A stretch of 16,307 nt of DNA from Lentisphaeria bacterium UBA7640 (lineage in GTDB: Bacteria > Verrucomicrobiota > Lentisphaeria > Victivallales > Victivallaceae). The position numbers were made by a program, and so were the translations under genes. The DNA is taken from NCBI GenBank assembly GCA_002483765.1, contig DLIO01000151.1, positions 1 to 16,307 on the forward strand, given 5' to 3'. Numbering within the stretch: the stretch's first letter is position 1; every line of letters starts with the position of its first letter. Under the pieces are notes generated by a model. That model did not search any database, was not told where the DNA came from, and saw only the letters and a list, made by a program, of their open reading frames with translations. Positions 1 to 7,169 of the stretch are shown piece by piece.

Positions 1-31
1 AATTCGCGCGCGCATAATGCGCGCGCAAATT
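1..31. repeat. GC-rich 31-bp palindromic repeat, copy 1
   Basis: This is a near-perfect inverted repeat. The left arm AATTCGCGCGCGCAT and right arm ATGCGCGCGCAAATT flank a single central A, and the arms match at 14 of 15 positions. The window edge may cut off flanking symmetry. It lies about 75 bp beyond the clpB stop codon. Two further copies occur at 7117-7147 and 13043-13073. No T-run follows it on either strand, so it is not a standard intrinsic terminator. Confidence 0.85.
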
Positions 32-105
32 AAAGCAATCAGTTACAACGCGTATATCCGTATCCAAAGATCCTTAAATGCTCCAACTCTCCAGTTCTCC
101 TAATT

Positions 106-2691
106 TTATTTATTTATTGCGGTCATGGTCAGCCCGTTCTCATCTTTATCGATTTTCAGAGTGCCTCCGTCGAGCAATTCGCCTGCGATAATCATGCGCG
201 ATACTGGTGTGTCGAGTTCGCGCACCATTAAGCGTTTCAACGGCCGGGCGCCAAAAACCGGATCATATCCTTGATCCGCCAAATATTGACGTGCCTCAGT
301 GGTGATTTCAAACTTAATTTCACGGGATTCCAATAATTTTTCAAAATGCTTGATCTGTATATCAACGATTTTGATCAAGTGTTCCTTGCCGAGTGAATGA
401 AAAATCAAGGTTTCATCAATTCGATTCAAGAATTCAGGACGGAAATGATGTTGCATCAATTCCCGCAATTTCCCACGCACACTCTCGACATCACCGTGGG
501 CCTGCAGAATCAGATCGCTGCCCAGATTACTGGTCATAATAATAATGGTATGTTTAAAGCTCACCGTTCGTCCACGCGAATCTGTAACCCTACCATCATC
601 CAAGATTTGAAGAAAAACATTGAACACGTCCGGATGTGCTTTTTCAATCTCGTCAAAGAGTACAACGGAATATGGACGACGACGTACGGCTTCGGTCAAC
701 TGTCCACCTTCATCGTAACCGATATAACCAGGAGGCGCTCCAATCATGCGAGCAACACTGTGTTTTTCCATATACTCCGACATATCAATCCGGATCATCG
801 CTCGTTCATCATCGAATAATTTTTCCGCTAGAGTTCGTGCCAATTCGGTTTTACCAACTCCAGTGGGACCGAGAAAAATGAACGAAGCTATTGGACGTTC
901 TGGCGATTTTAGTCCTGCGCGAGAACGCAGCACTGCATCCGAAACAGCTTTGACTGCTTCATCTTGCCCGATCACCCGCTCATGAAGTCGAACATCCAAC
1001 TCTAGAAGTTTCTCTTTTTCACTTTGAATCAAACGTTGCACCGGAATATGAGTCCAGCGACTGACGATTTCAGCAATATCCTCTTCATCAACTTCCTCTT
1101 TTAACAAGCGGTTTTCGCCACCGTTTTTTAGTCTTTCCTCAGCATCTTTCAGTTGTTTTTCTAACCCTGGGATCGTACCGTGACGTAGTTCTGCTGCTTT
1201 TCCAAGATTGTATTCACGTTCAGCACGTTCAAAAGCAGTACGCGCAGCCTCCAAAGCCTCCCGCAATGTCTGAATATCCGCAATACCCTTTTTTTCATTA
1301 TCCCAACGAGCTCGCAACTCTTTGCTCTGACTTTGTAATTCAGCCAATTCGTTTTCAATGATTTCGCGACGTTGTACCGATGCCGGATCTTTATCTTTTT
1401 TAAGCCCGGCAATCTCGATCTCTAACTGTAAGCCGCGACGTTCAATTTCATCAATTTCCGCTGGACAGCTATCAATTTCGGTACGTAATTTCGCAGCAGC
1501 TTCATCAATCAGGTCAATAGCTTTGTCGGGTAGAAAACGATCAGCGATATACTTATCAGACATCACCGCAGCAGCAACGAGAGCGTTGTCTTTAAAATGG
1601 ACTCCATGATGTAATTCATAGCGCTCGCGCAGTCCACGTAAAATTGAAATCGCATCTTCTACTGATGGTGGTTCGACCAAAATTGACTGAAAACGACGCT
1701 CTAACGCTGGATCTTTCTCAATATATTTGCGATACTCATCGAGCGTAGTCGCACCTATGCAATGGAGTTCGCCGCGCGCCAACATCGGTTTCAATAAATT
1801 ACTGGCATCCATTGACCCCTCGGAAGCACCTGCACCAACGACCGTGTGCAATTCGTCAATAAATAAAATCACATCACCTTCTGCAGCAGAAACCTCTTTC
1901 AATACGGCTTTTAGACGTTCTTCAAATTCCCCGCGATATTTAGCTCCGGCAATTAAAGCGCCCATATCCAGCGCGACTAATCTACGGTTTTTCAAGCCTT
2001 CCGGTACATCGCCACGAACAATACGGCGCGCCAATCCTTCAGCGATAGCAGTTTTTCCTACGCCAGCTTCACCGATTAAGACTGGATTGTTTTTGGTGCG
2101 GCGTGATAGGATTTGAATGGTCCGCCTGATTTCGTCATCACGGCCAATTACAGGATCGAGTTTATCGCGCGACGCCAATTCTGTCAAGTCGCGGCCATAT
2201 TTTTCCAGAGCTTCAAAAGTCGTTTCTGGATCTTCACTAGTAACGCGTTGGTTTCCACGAACCTCTTGCAGAGACTTTAGAAATCTTTCGGCATCAATAC
2301 CGTGTGCAACTAAAAGCGCTTGCGCTTTGCCTGTAGTTTCAATAATGGCCAGTAACAGATGCTCAACGCTGACATATTCATCCTTCATATCTGTTGCGAT
2401 CTTCGCAGCTGCAACTAAAATGTGGCTAAATTCGCGAGACTGATAAACTTGACTAGCGCCAGAACCGGAGACTGATGGAATCTTTGCCAATTCACTATTT
2501 ATCTCTAAATTAAATTTGGGCACATCAAGTTGCATACGTTTGAGTAGCGATGGAATCAAACCGTTCTCTTGTTCAGTCAATGCACCGAGCAGATGAAGGC
2601 CGGACAACTCTTGATGATTTAGTTCAATGGCACGATTTTGTGCCGCAATTAGCGCTTCGCGCGATTTAGTGGTGAATTTTTCATTATTCAT
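106..2691 (-). CDS. clpB: ATP-dependent disaggregase ClpB (Hsp100)
   Basis: ClpB is a cytoplasmic hexameric AAA+ chaperone that threads aggregated proteins through its pore and, with DnaK and small heat-shock proteins, returns them to refolding. The 861 residues match the usual ClpB length. Visible parts, in order: the double Clp N repeat (about 3-145); AAA module 1 with Walker A GEAGVGKT at 207-214 and Walker B VILFIDE at 274-280; a charged coiled-coil M domain at about 400-530, which separates ClpB from ClpA/ClpC; AAA module 2 with Walker A GPTGVGKT at 608-615 and Walker B VVLFDEIEKAHPD; and the ClpB C-terminal domain. The start is supported by AAGGAGG about 8 nt upstream of ATG. Two hsp20 genes lie upstream on the same strand, separated by a terminator, so clpB probably has its own promoter or depends on readthrough. 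No CIRCE element was seen. No key residue is missing. Confidence 0.98.
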   Translation of the reverse strand: MNNEKFTTKSREALIAAQNRAIELNHQELSGLHLLGALTEQENGLIPSLLKRMQLDVPKFNLEINSELAKIPSVSGSGASQVYQSREFSHILVAAAKIATDMKDEYVSVEHLLLAIIETTGKAQALLVAHGIDAERFLKSLQEVRGNQRVTSEDPETTFEALEKYGRDLTELASRDKLDPVIGRDDEIRRTIQILSRRTKNNPVLIGEAGVGKTAIAEGLARRIVRGDVPEGLKNRRLVALDMGALIAGAKYRGEFEERLKAVLKEVSAAEGDVILFIDELHTVVGAGASEGSMDASNLLKPMLARGELHCIGATTLDEYRKYIEKDPALERRFQSILVEPPSVEDAISILRGLRERYELHHGVHFKDNALVAAAVMSDKYIADRFLPDKAIDLIDEAAAKLRTEIDSCPAEIDEIERRGLQLEIEIAGLKKDKDPASVQRREIIENELAELQSQSKELRARWDNEKKGIADIQTLREALEAARTAFERAEREYNLGKAAELRHGTIPGLEKQLKDAEERLKNGGENRLLKEEVDEEDIAEIVSRWTHIPVQRLIQSEKEKLLELDVRLHERVIGQDEAVKAVSDAVLRSRAGLKSPERPIASFIFLGPTGVGKTELARTLAEKLFDDERAMIRIDMSEYMEKHSVARMIGAPPGYIGYDEGGQLTEAVRRRPYSVVLFDEIEKAHPDVFNVFLQILDDGRVTDSRGRTVSFKHTIIIMTSNLGSDLILQAHGDVESVRGKLRELMQHHFRPEFLNRIDETLIFHSLGKEHLIKIVDIQIKHFEKLLESREIKFEITTEARQYLADQGYDPVFGARPLKRLMVRELDTPVSRMIIAGELLDGGTLKIDKDENGLTMTAINK

Positions 2692-2798
2692 AAAAAAAAC
2701 CTCCTTGAAAATGGTTCAAAATAATTTTCTATTTTCGTGGTTATTGCAAGAACGTTCATAAATTAAAGCGACATTCAACTTATTGCCAGTTTTTCTGT

Positions 2799-2832
2799 AA
2801 AAAAAACTCCCAGTAGCAGAAGCCACTGGGAG
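2799..2832 (-). terminator. Intrinsic terminator of the hsp20 pair
   Basis: Read on the minus strand, an 8-bp stem (CTCCCAGT at 2807-2814 paired with ACTGGGAG at 2825-2832, 10-nt loop) is followed by eight T residues (2806-2799). It lies 38 nt after the stop of the second hsp20 gene and before clpB, so it should end or attenuate hsp20 transcripts. Confidence 0.93.
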
Positions 2833-2870
2833 AATTTGTCCATGAAAATTGGGCTGGATAAAGTACAGTC

Positions 2871-3263
2871 TTATTCAGCCGAAACTTTTACCTTGTGGAC
2901 TTTCGCTGAATCCATCTTTGGTAGAATTACTTCCAGAACGCCATTTTTAATCTTGGCGATTATTCCAGTCGTATTCAACTCTTTTGAGATTGGAAACTCG
3001 CGTTTATAACGAACGGCTCTACCGTAATCAACTAGATCGGTATCGCCCGATATTTTCAATACTTGATCTTCGACATGCACGGAAATCGCTTCCGCACTGG
3101 CTCCCGGCACATCAATCAACAACTTCATAACTCCGTCATTCTCATAGATATCTACCGGCGGAATATAGGTTACATACTCTACGGCACTGTTCTCGTCACG
3201 TCCCGTAATTTCAGTATCTGTGACATTGATTGGAGTTGCTTCTTTTTTATTCTCTTTAGTCAT
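2871..3263 (-). CDS. Small heat-shock protein (Hsp20/alpha-crystallin), second of pair
   Basis: This is an ATP-independent holdase that keeps unfolding proteins in a refoldable state. The 130 residues hold an alpha-crystallin domain at about 35-128: the early strand region PPVDIYENDGVMKLLIDVPG, then DQVLKISGDTD, then the family signature NGVLEVILPK at 107-116. The N-terminal arm (1-30) is short and highly charged. The C-terminal tail ends KVKVSAE without a clear I-x-I motif, so oligomer assembly may differ from its neighbour. The start has GGAGGAG about 5 nt upstream of ATG. It follows the first hsp20 gene by 19 nt, and the terminator at 2799-2832 closes the unit. The two proteins are clearly diverged, so this is not a recent duplication. 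Confidence 0.93.
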   Translation of the reverse strand: MTKENKKEATPINVTDTEITGRDENSAVEYVTYIPPVDIYENDGVMKLLIDVPGASAEAISVHVEDQVLKISGDTDLVDYGRAVRYKREFPISKELNTTGIIAKIKNGVLEVILPKMDSAKVHKVKVSAE

Positions 3264-3282
3264 GATCTCTCCTCCATGTTTT

Positions 3283-3723
3283 TTAACTAACTTTTACTGC
3301 AACTGGCTTTTCGGATTCTTCACGTGGCATCGTCACAATTAATACGCCGTTAATATATTTCGCGACGGTTTCAGAGCCCTTAACTTTGCCGGGTAGTTTG
3401 ATTTTTTCTTCATACCGATTAAAACGGCGTTCCTGATACAGGCAATCCTCATCGTCATGATCTTGAGAACAAGCTCTGACCGCCTTAATCGTTAAAAAAT
3501 CGCTCACCACCTCAACGTCTATGTCTTCCATCTCCATTCCTGGCAGGCAAACTTTAACGATGATTGCCTCTTCATTATTCTCCAGTTTTGCTCCGGGATA
3601 GCCGGTCAAGTAACGGTTCACTCCTTCATTCACGTTATCCCACAAGTCGTTCAAACGGCGACTTACATCTGCAGGTTTAAACGGAAACATCGAATTCAAG
3701 TTATCATACAGTCTCACTAACAT
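3283..3723 (-). CDS. Small heat-shock protein (Hsp20/alpha-crystallin), first of pair
   Basis: This is a 146-residue small heat-shock chaperone. The alpha-crystallin domain covers about 45-140: LENNEEAIIVKVCLPGME, then VSDFLTIKA, RRFNRYEEKIKLPG, and NGVLIVTMPRE at 125-135. The tail VAVKV at 141-145 resembles the I/V-x-I/V anchor that docks onto a neighbouring domain. The N-terminal 40 residues resemble the aromatic-rich arm of class A bacterial Hsp20s. The start is supported by AGGAGG 7-8 nt before ATG. An unusual feature is a Cys-x8-Cys segment (C85 and C94) enclosing DHDDED in the loop between beta strands; the family usually has a Lys/Glu-rich loop there. It is the first gene of the pair and faces away from the ABC exporter operon. 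Confidence 0.94.
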   Translation of the reverse strand: MLVRLYDNLNSMFPFKPADVSRRLNDLWDNVNEGVNRYLTGYPGAKLENNEEAIIVKVCLPGMEMEDIDVEVVSDFLTIKAVRACSQDHDDEDCLYQERRFNRYEEKIKLPGKVKGSETVAKYINGVLIVTMPREESEKPVAVKVS

Positions 3724-3770
3724 ATTTTACCTCCTGATGGTTATAAGGGTTAGTTTACAAAACATATTAA

Positions 3771-3785
3771 GCAGAACCTATGCCA
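3771..3785 (-). promoter_or_regulatory. Possible sigma-54 (-24/-12) promoter for the hsp20 pair
   Basis: The minus strand reads TGGCAT-AGGTT-CTGC, matching the sigma-54 layout TGGCAC-N5-TTGC with the GG and GC dinucleotides at the required spacing. Transcription would start near 3760 and leave a leader of about 37 nt before the hsp20 ATG at 3723. E. coli ibpB is known to have a sigma-54 promoter, so an hsp20 target is not unprecedented. A seven-base match can occur by chance in a window this long, and a TAATAT box just downstream could instead be a weak sigma-70 -10 element. Confidence 0.4.
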
Positions 3786-3802
3786 ATTGCAGTCATGTAG
3801 GT

Positions 3803-3861
3803 TGTCACCTCTATAACTCATCAGATTATGACAATTTTTCACAATGACACCTAAACTGTCA
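3803..3861. promoter_or_regulatory. Cluster of TGACA/TGTCA half sites upstream of hsp20
   Basis: Four copies of one 5-bp half site lie within 59 bp: TGTCA 3803-3807, TGACA 3829-3833, TGACA 3845-3849 and TGTCA 3857-3861. The last two form an inverted repeat with a 7-nt spacer. The cluster lies about 20-90 bp upstream of the possible sigma-54 element, the place expected for an activator binding site. No regulator gene is nearby, so the binding protein is unknown. Confidence 0.35.
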
Positions 3862-3949
3862 CAGTAAAAACTTATCAATTCCTTATTTTACGCTCTGCTG
3901 ACTTTTCAGAAACCATTAAAATTAGCTATAAAAATATTTTTATGTTTTT

Positions 3950-3979
3950 AAAGGTTGATTTTGATTGAGAAAAGGTTGA
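3950..3979 (+). promoter_or_regulatory. Tandem AAAGGTTGA operator-like repeats
   Basis: The 9-mer AAAGGTTGA occurs at 3950-3958 and again at 3971-3979. The 21-bp offset equals two helical turns and places both copies on the same DNA face. The second copy runs into the -35 hexamer TTGACT of the promoter driving the structured RNA, as expected for a repressor or class-II activator site. Just upstream, 3928-3943 is a perfect 16-bp A/T palindrome. Confidence 0.45.
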
Positions 3980-4003
3980 CTTTGTTTGTTATAGAACTAT
4001 ATT
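3976..4003 (+). promoter_or_regulatory. Sigma-70-type promoter of the leader/small RNA
   Basis: The -35 element TTGACT (3976-3981) and -10 element TATATT (3998-4003) are 16 bp apart, each within one or two bases of consensus. The predicted start is near 4010, exactly where the first RNA hairpin begins (4011). There is no obvious promoter between the terminator at 4113 and the ABC exporter start at 4164, so this promoter may also serve the exporter operon by readthrough. Confidence 0.65.
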
Positions 4004-4009
4004 TTAAAC

Positions 4010-4113
4010 GTTGGCGGGTTTCCCCTTTTCCCGACCAATGCCGACATGTTTAATACTGTCGGGTCTCGCCTGCGACTGTCGTTGCCTCCTTTTTCGACAG
4101 TCGCAGGTTTTTA
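4010..4113 (+). ncRNA. Structured RNA: free sRNA or attenuator leader of the exporter operon
   Basis: A short transcript is framed by a good promoter and an intrinsic terminator and folds into three consecutive hairpins. H1 pairs TTGGCGGG (4011-4018) with CCCG (4030-4033) and CCAA (4035-4038), with A4034 bulged and loop TTTCCCCTTTT. H2 pairs CCGACA (4041-4046) with TGTCGG (4057-4062). H3 is the 13-bp terminator stem (4069-4081 with 4095-4107) and has loop TTGCCTCCTTTTT. The 7-mer ACTGTCG occurs both on the 3' side of H2 (4055-4061) and in the 5' arm of H3 (4075-4081), so H2 can in principle compete for the terminator's 3' arm. The C-rich loops of H1 and H3 could pair with Shine-Dalgarno sequences. 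No riboswitch class that I know matches, and no ORF with a ribosome binding site covers it. Confidence 0.65.
4069..4113 (+). terminator. Strong intrinsic terminator ahead of the exporter operon
   Basis: A perfect 13-bp stem, CCTGCGACTGTCG (4069-4081) with CGACAGTCGCAGG (4095-4107), has a 13-nt loop and is followed by five T residues (4108-4112). It lies 51 nt before the ABC exporter start codon and no gene precedes it on this strand. It therefore ends either a small RNA or a regulated leader. Confidence 0.93.
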
Positions 4114-4163
4114 CTATCTTTTAAAAACTGATGTGGAAAAACTAAAAGTCAACGGAAAATATC

Positions 4164-5966
4164 ATGCGAAGACGCAATATTAAAGATATCAGTAGTGATG
4201 ATCTAGTAAAAAAATATGATCGACAGTCCTTAGAGAAAGTGCTCCCGTTAATCAAGCCTTATCGTGGCCTCTTAATTGCCGCAATTTGTACACTGATTAT
4301 GTTTAATTCGATCGGTATTACAATGCCGTGGTTATTAAAAATCGCTATTGACCGAGTGATTCCAAATGCCGACTATATGCTTTTCTGGGTATTATGCGGC
4401 GCAATGCTGATTATTTATACCGCTCGAGTACTGTTGAGATATGTGGCGAGTTATCTCGTTGACTATACTGGAATAAGAATAATGGTTGACTTGCGACAAA
4501 AGGTCTTCCGCCATCTACAGAGTCTTTCATTACGGTTTTACGAAGAATATCGAACTGGTAAATTAATTTCCAATGTGATCAGCGATGTGGCCTTATTGCA
4601 GATGATGGTAAGAACCATGATCCAACTTGGAGAGCAGGTTTTCCAATTGATACTGATCGCGGGATTGCTTTTGGTCATTAACTGGAAAATGGGATTATTG
4701 GTATTTATATCGTTACCCATTCATTTCTTCAACTTCTACCATTTTCGTAAAGTAATGCGCAAAGATGCGTTAGTACTTCAGGAAAAGATGTCAGAGATTT
4801 CAGCAAACTTATCTGAAACCTTAACTGGTGTAAAAGTAGTTAAATCCTTTTCTAAGGAGCGTTCTGAATGTTTGAACTTCTTTCAGAACTTGCGCCCGGT
4901 GGTGGATATGCAGATGCGCCTAACCGTCTGGGGAGTGGGATTATGGACCGTTTTTGACATGGTGTCACTGGCGACATATTTAAGTACTATCGGGCTTGGA
5001 ATTATATTCGTCAAAGATTATTCCATCACTATCGGTGAATTCGTAGCGTTTTACAGTTATGTTGGGATGTTACTTAATCCGGTAAATATTTTATCAGGAT
5101 TGACCATGACTTTCACTCAAGGTATGGTCGGAGCAAGCCGTATCGTAAATTTATTGAACACCATTCCAGAAATCACCGAGGTTCCGAATGCAATTAGACC
5201 TGAAAATATCCAGGGCAATATTGTCTTTGAACACGTTAACTTCGGGTATGGTAAAGGTGGCGCATTAGTAATTAACAATTTCACTTTGAACATCCGTCCA
5301 GGTCAAAAAGTAGCCCTGGTTGGACCGAGTGGCTCGGGAAAATCTACTATTACTAATTTATTGCTCCGTTTTTATGATATTGATTCTGGAGCAATCCGTG
5401 TCGATAATATTGATATCCGTAAAATGAATCTTGATTCATATCGAAATAACATTGGAGTTGTACTGCAAGAACCATTCCTGTTTAGCGGTTCGATCCGAGA
5501 AAACATCGCCTATGCTAAACGCGATGCTACTAATGATGAAATAGAAGAATCGGCTCGACTCGCCAACGTTTCGGAGTTTGTGGAACGTCTTCCCGATGGC
5601 TTTGACACAGTTATCGGCGAGAACGGCGCAAGCTTATCCGGCGGACAGAAACAGCGTTTAGCCATTGCGCGTGCCGTACTCAAAAACCCAACAATCTTAA
5701 TTTTAGATGAAGCGACTTCCGCATTAGATACTGTTTCTGAATTCTTGGTGCAGGAAGCGTTGGACCGTCTGATGGAAGGAAAAACTACGATCATTATTGC
5801 TCATCGACTTTCTACTATTAAAAACGCTGACGTCATTGTTGTACTGGATTCTGGGAAAATAGTCCAGAAAGGAACTCACTTGGAACTGATGGAACAGCAA
5901 GGGATTTACAGTGATCTCTATCAAACTCAGAAAAAGATGGCAGAACAGGGGGTGACCACCTCATGA
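4164..5966 (+). CDS. ABC exporter half-transporter (TMD-NBD, MsbA/ABCB-like)
   Basis: This inner-membrane type IV ABC exporter would work as a homodimer, moving a lipid, peptide or drug-like substrate with ATP. The 600 residues are a standard half-transporter. An N-terminal six-helix ABC_membrane domain spans about 30-325, with its first helix at GLLIAAICTLIMFNSIGI. The ATPase domain (about 345-590) has Walker A GPSGSGKST at 387-395, signature LSGGQ at 491-495, Walker B ILILDE at 511-516, D-loop SALD, and H-loop H547. All catalytic residues are present. The start is the first ATG after an in-frame TAA at 4143; its ribosome binding site is weak (ACGGA). The next gene overlaps by 4 nt (ATGA), so the two are translationally coupled. 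The substrate cannot be read from sequence. Regulation probably passes through the structured leader at 4010-4113. Confidence 0.95.
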   Translation: MRRRNIKDISSDDLVKKYDRQSLEKVLPLIKPYRGLLIAAICTLIMFNSIGITMPWLLKIAIDRVIPNADYMLFWVLCGAMLIIYTARVLLRYVASYLVDYTGIRIMVDLRQKVFRHLQSLSLRFYEEYRTGKLISNVISDVALLQMMVRTMIQLGEQVFQLILIAGLLLVINWKMGLLVFISLPIHFFNFYHFRKVMRKDALVLQEKMSEISANLSETLTGVKVVKSFSKERSECLNFFQNLRPVVDMQMRLTVWGVGLWTVFDMVSLATYLSTIGLGIIFVKDYSITIGEFVAFYSYVGMLLNPVNILSGLTMTFTQGMVGASRIVNLLNTIPEITEVPNAIRPENIQGNIVFEHVNFGYGKGGALVINNFTLNIRPGQKVALVGPSGSGKSTITNLLLRFYDIDSGAIRVDNIDIRKMNLDSYRNNIGVVLQEPFLFSGSIRENIAYAKRDATNDEIEESARLANVSEFVERLPDGFDTVIGENGASLSGGQKQRLAIARAVLKNPTILILDEATSALDTVSEFLVQEALDRLMEGKTTIIIAHRLSTIKNADVIVVLDSGKIVQKGTHLELMEQQGIYSDLYQTQKKMAEQGVTTS

Positions 5967-7072
5967 TAAAAAAACGAAGCGCTATCAAACGACAGATGAA
6001 TATCTTTCGAAGAATAATTATTACCATTTTCTTACTAGCTATAGCAATGCTATTCGTAATGATTTTCGGGACGATGGAGGATCAAGTAAAGGGCGATGGC
6101 AAGGTTACTGGAATCCGCGATTACTACATCAAATCTCTGGTTGATGCCAAAACAGTAAAAATTATTCGTTACGAGGGCGAACTAGTACAAAGAGACGAAG
6201 CTTTAGTTGAGTTTGATTCCCGTGACCTCCACGATCGCGTCACTATGCTTAAAAATGAGATTGAAGAATTAAAAAAAGAGATAAACGTCAAAGATAAGGC
6301 GTTAGCAATGCTGCTGAAGGATCCATTGCCGGAATATTACCGACACACCAAATTATCGCTTGATGAGGCAGAGACTAGATTGGAACGTAGCAAATATGAA
6401 CTGGAAGTCTACAGTAAATTGTTTGAACAGAAGGTTATTTCGCGACGAGAGTTCCTAAAAGTGGAGATGGAACATTTGACTAATCAAAGCAGAGTGCGCC
6501 GCCTCAAAGCTGACTGGGAAAAGCTCCAAGATGGAATGGCAAAAGAGATTATTGAAAAAGCCGAAGGTGAGCTTGAACTGCTACGTCAGCGCCTAATCAG
6601 CAAGGAACAAGAGGTTAAATTATCGGAACAACATATAGAAGATTATATTATCCGAGCCCCAGATAGTGGAATCTTGACCGATATCCCTCCCCGTCCAGGC
6701 GGTTATTTCGAAAAAGGGGAAGTGGTCGTCAAATTGGCGGCAAATCAAAATAAAAAAGTGATCGCGTTGATTGATGAAAAACAGATTTACAAAGTCCAGC
6801 GTGGTCAAAAAGCACGAATCGCCAGTCGGCAATATAATTATTTTGATTACGGTTATTTCGATGGTCAAGTTCAAGAAATATATCAATTGCCGATTGACAT
6901 TAATGGAGTCAATCATTATCCAGTGAAAATCTTACTGATCAATGAACCGCAACCGTTGCGCTTTGGCTCAAGTTGCGAAGTTACTATTATAGCTGGTCAA
7001 GAACGCATTATATTTATCATGCTCGGACTACGCAGCAAAGACTACTTGAAGAGACGCGGATTAACCAAATAA
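5963..7072 (+). CDS. HlyD-family periplasmic adaptor (membrane fusion protein)
   Basis: This 369-residue adaptor has one N-terminal membrane helix (about 18-36) and a periplasmic body. Two half-motifs of a lipoyl/barrel-sandwich domain (about 58-88 and 228-259, the latter IRAPDSGILTDIPP) flank a long coiled coil (about 89-225, rich in EELKKEI and ERSKYELEVYSKL heptads). A beta-barrel region follows to about 350. Such proteins join an inner-membrane pump to the envelope or outer membrane. The ATG overlaps the TGA of the ABC exporter and has a GGGGGTGA-type SD, so the two proteins almost certainly work together. No TolC-like partner or secreted substrate gene follows; the next genes are on the other strand. 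The C-terminus ends in a hydrophobic, basic stretch (about 350-369), slightly unusual for an adaptor. Confidence 0.92.
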   Translation: MIKKRSAIKRQMNIFRRIIITIFLLAIAMLFVMIFGTMEDQVKGDGKVTGIRDYYIKSLVDAKTVKIIRYEGELVQRDEALVEFDSRDLHDRVTMLKNEIEELKKEINVKDKALAMLLKDPLPEYYRHTKLSLDEAETRLERSKYELEVYSKLFEQKVISRREFLKVEMEHLTNQSRVRRLKADWEKLQDGMAKEIIEKAEGELELLRQRLISKEQEVKLSEQHIEDYIIRAPDSGILTDIPPRPGGYFEKGEVVVKLAANQNKKVIALIDEKQIYKVQRGQKARIASRQYNYFDYGYFDGQVQEIYQLPIDINGVNHYPVKILLINEPQPLRFGSSCEVTIIAGQERIIFIMLGLRSKDYLKRRGLTK

Positions 7073-7116
7073 ACCCAAAATCTAACCATCAACAATAGAC
7101 GGTAAATCACAGACTG

Positions 7117-7147
7117 AATTCACGCGCGCATTATGCGCGCGCGAATT
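7117..7147. repeat. GC-rich 31-bp palindromic repeat, copy 2
   Basis: The left arm AATTCACGCGCGCAT and right arm ATGCGCGCGCGAATT flank a single central T, with one arm mismatch. It lies in the 97-bp gap between the convergent ends of the HlyD gene (7072) and the isomerase gene (7170). That placement would suit a bidirectional transcript end, but neither side has a T-run directly after the stem. Confidence 0.88.
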
Positions 7148-7169
7148 GAAGACACTCTTTAAGTATGTT

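Noticed and set aside
397..2443. Several ORFs on the plus strand opposite clpB
   Set aside because: They are antisense to a strongly conserved gene, have no recognisable domains, and reflect codon bias of clpB.
3928..3943. A perfect 16-bp A/T palindrome upstream of the RNA promoter
   Set aside because: Runs of A and T make such palindromes common in this AT-rich spacer, so it is not reported as a site on its own, though it could be part of an UP-like element.
4046..4183. A plus-strand ORF starting at the ATG at 4046 inside the structured RNA and overlapping the start of the ABC gene
   Set aside because: It has no Shine-Dalgarno, its start lies in a hairpin, it crosses the terminator, and it overlaps the exporter start in another frame. 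A leader peptide is not supported.
7082..7169. Possible intrinsic terminators at the HlyD/isomerase convergent gap
   Set aside because: The only stem is the palindromic repeat and no T-run follows it on either strand.
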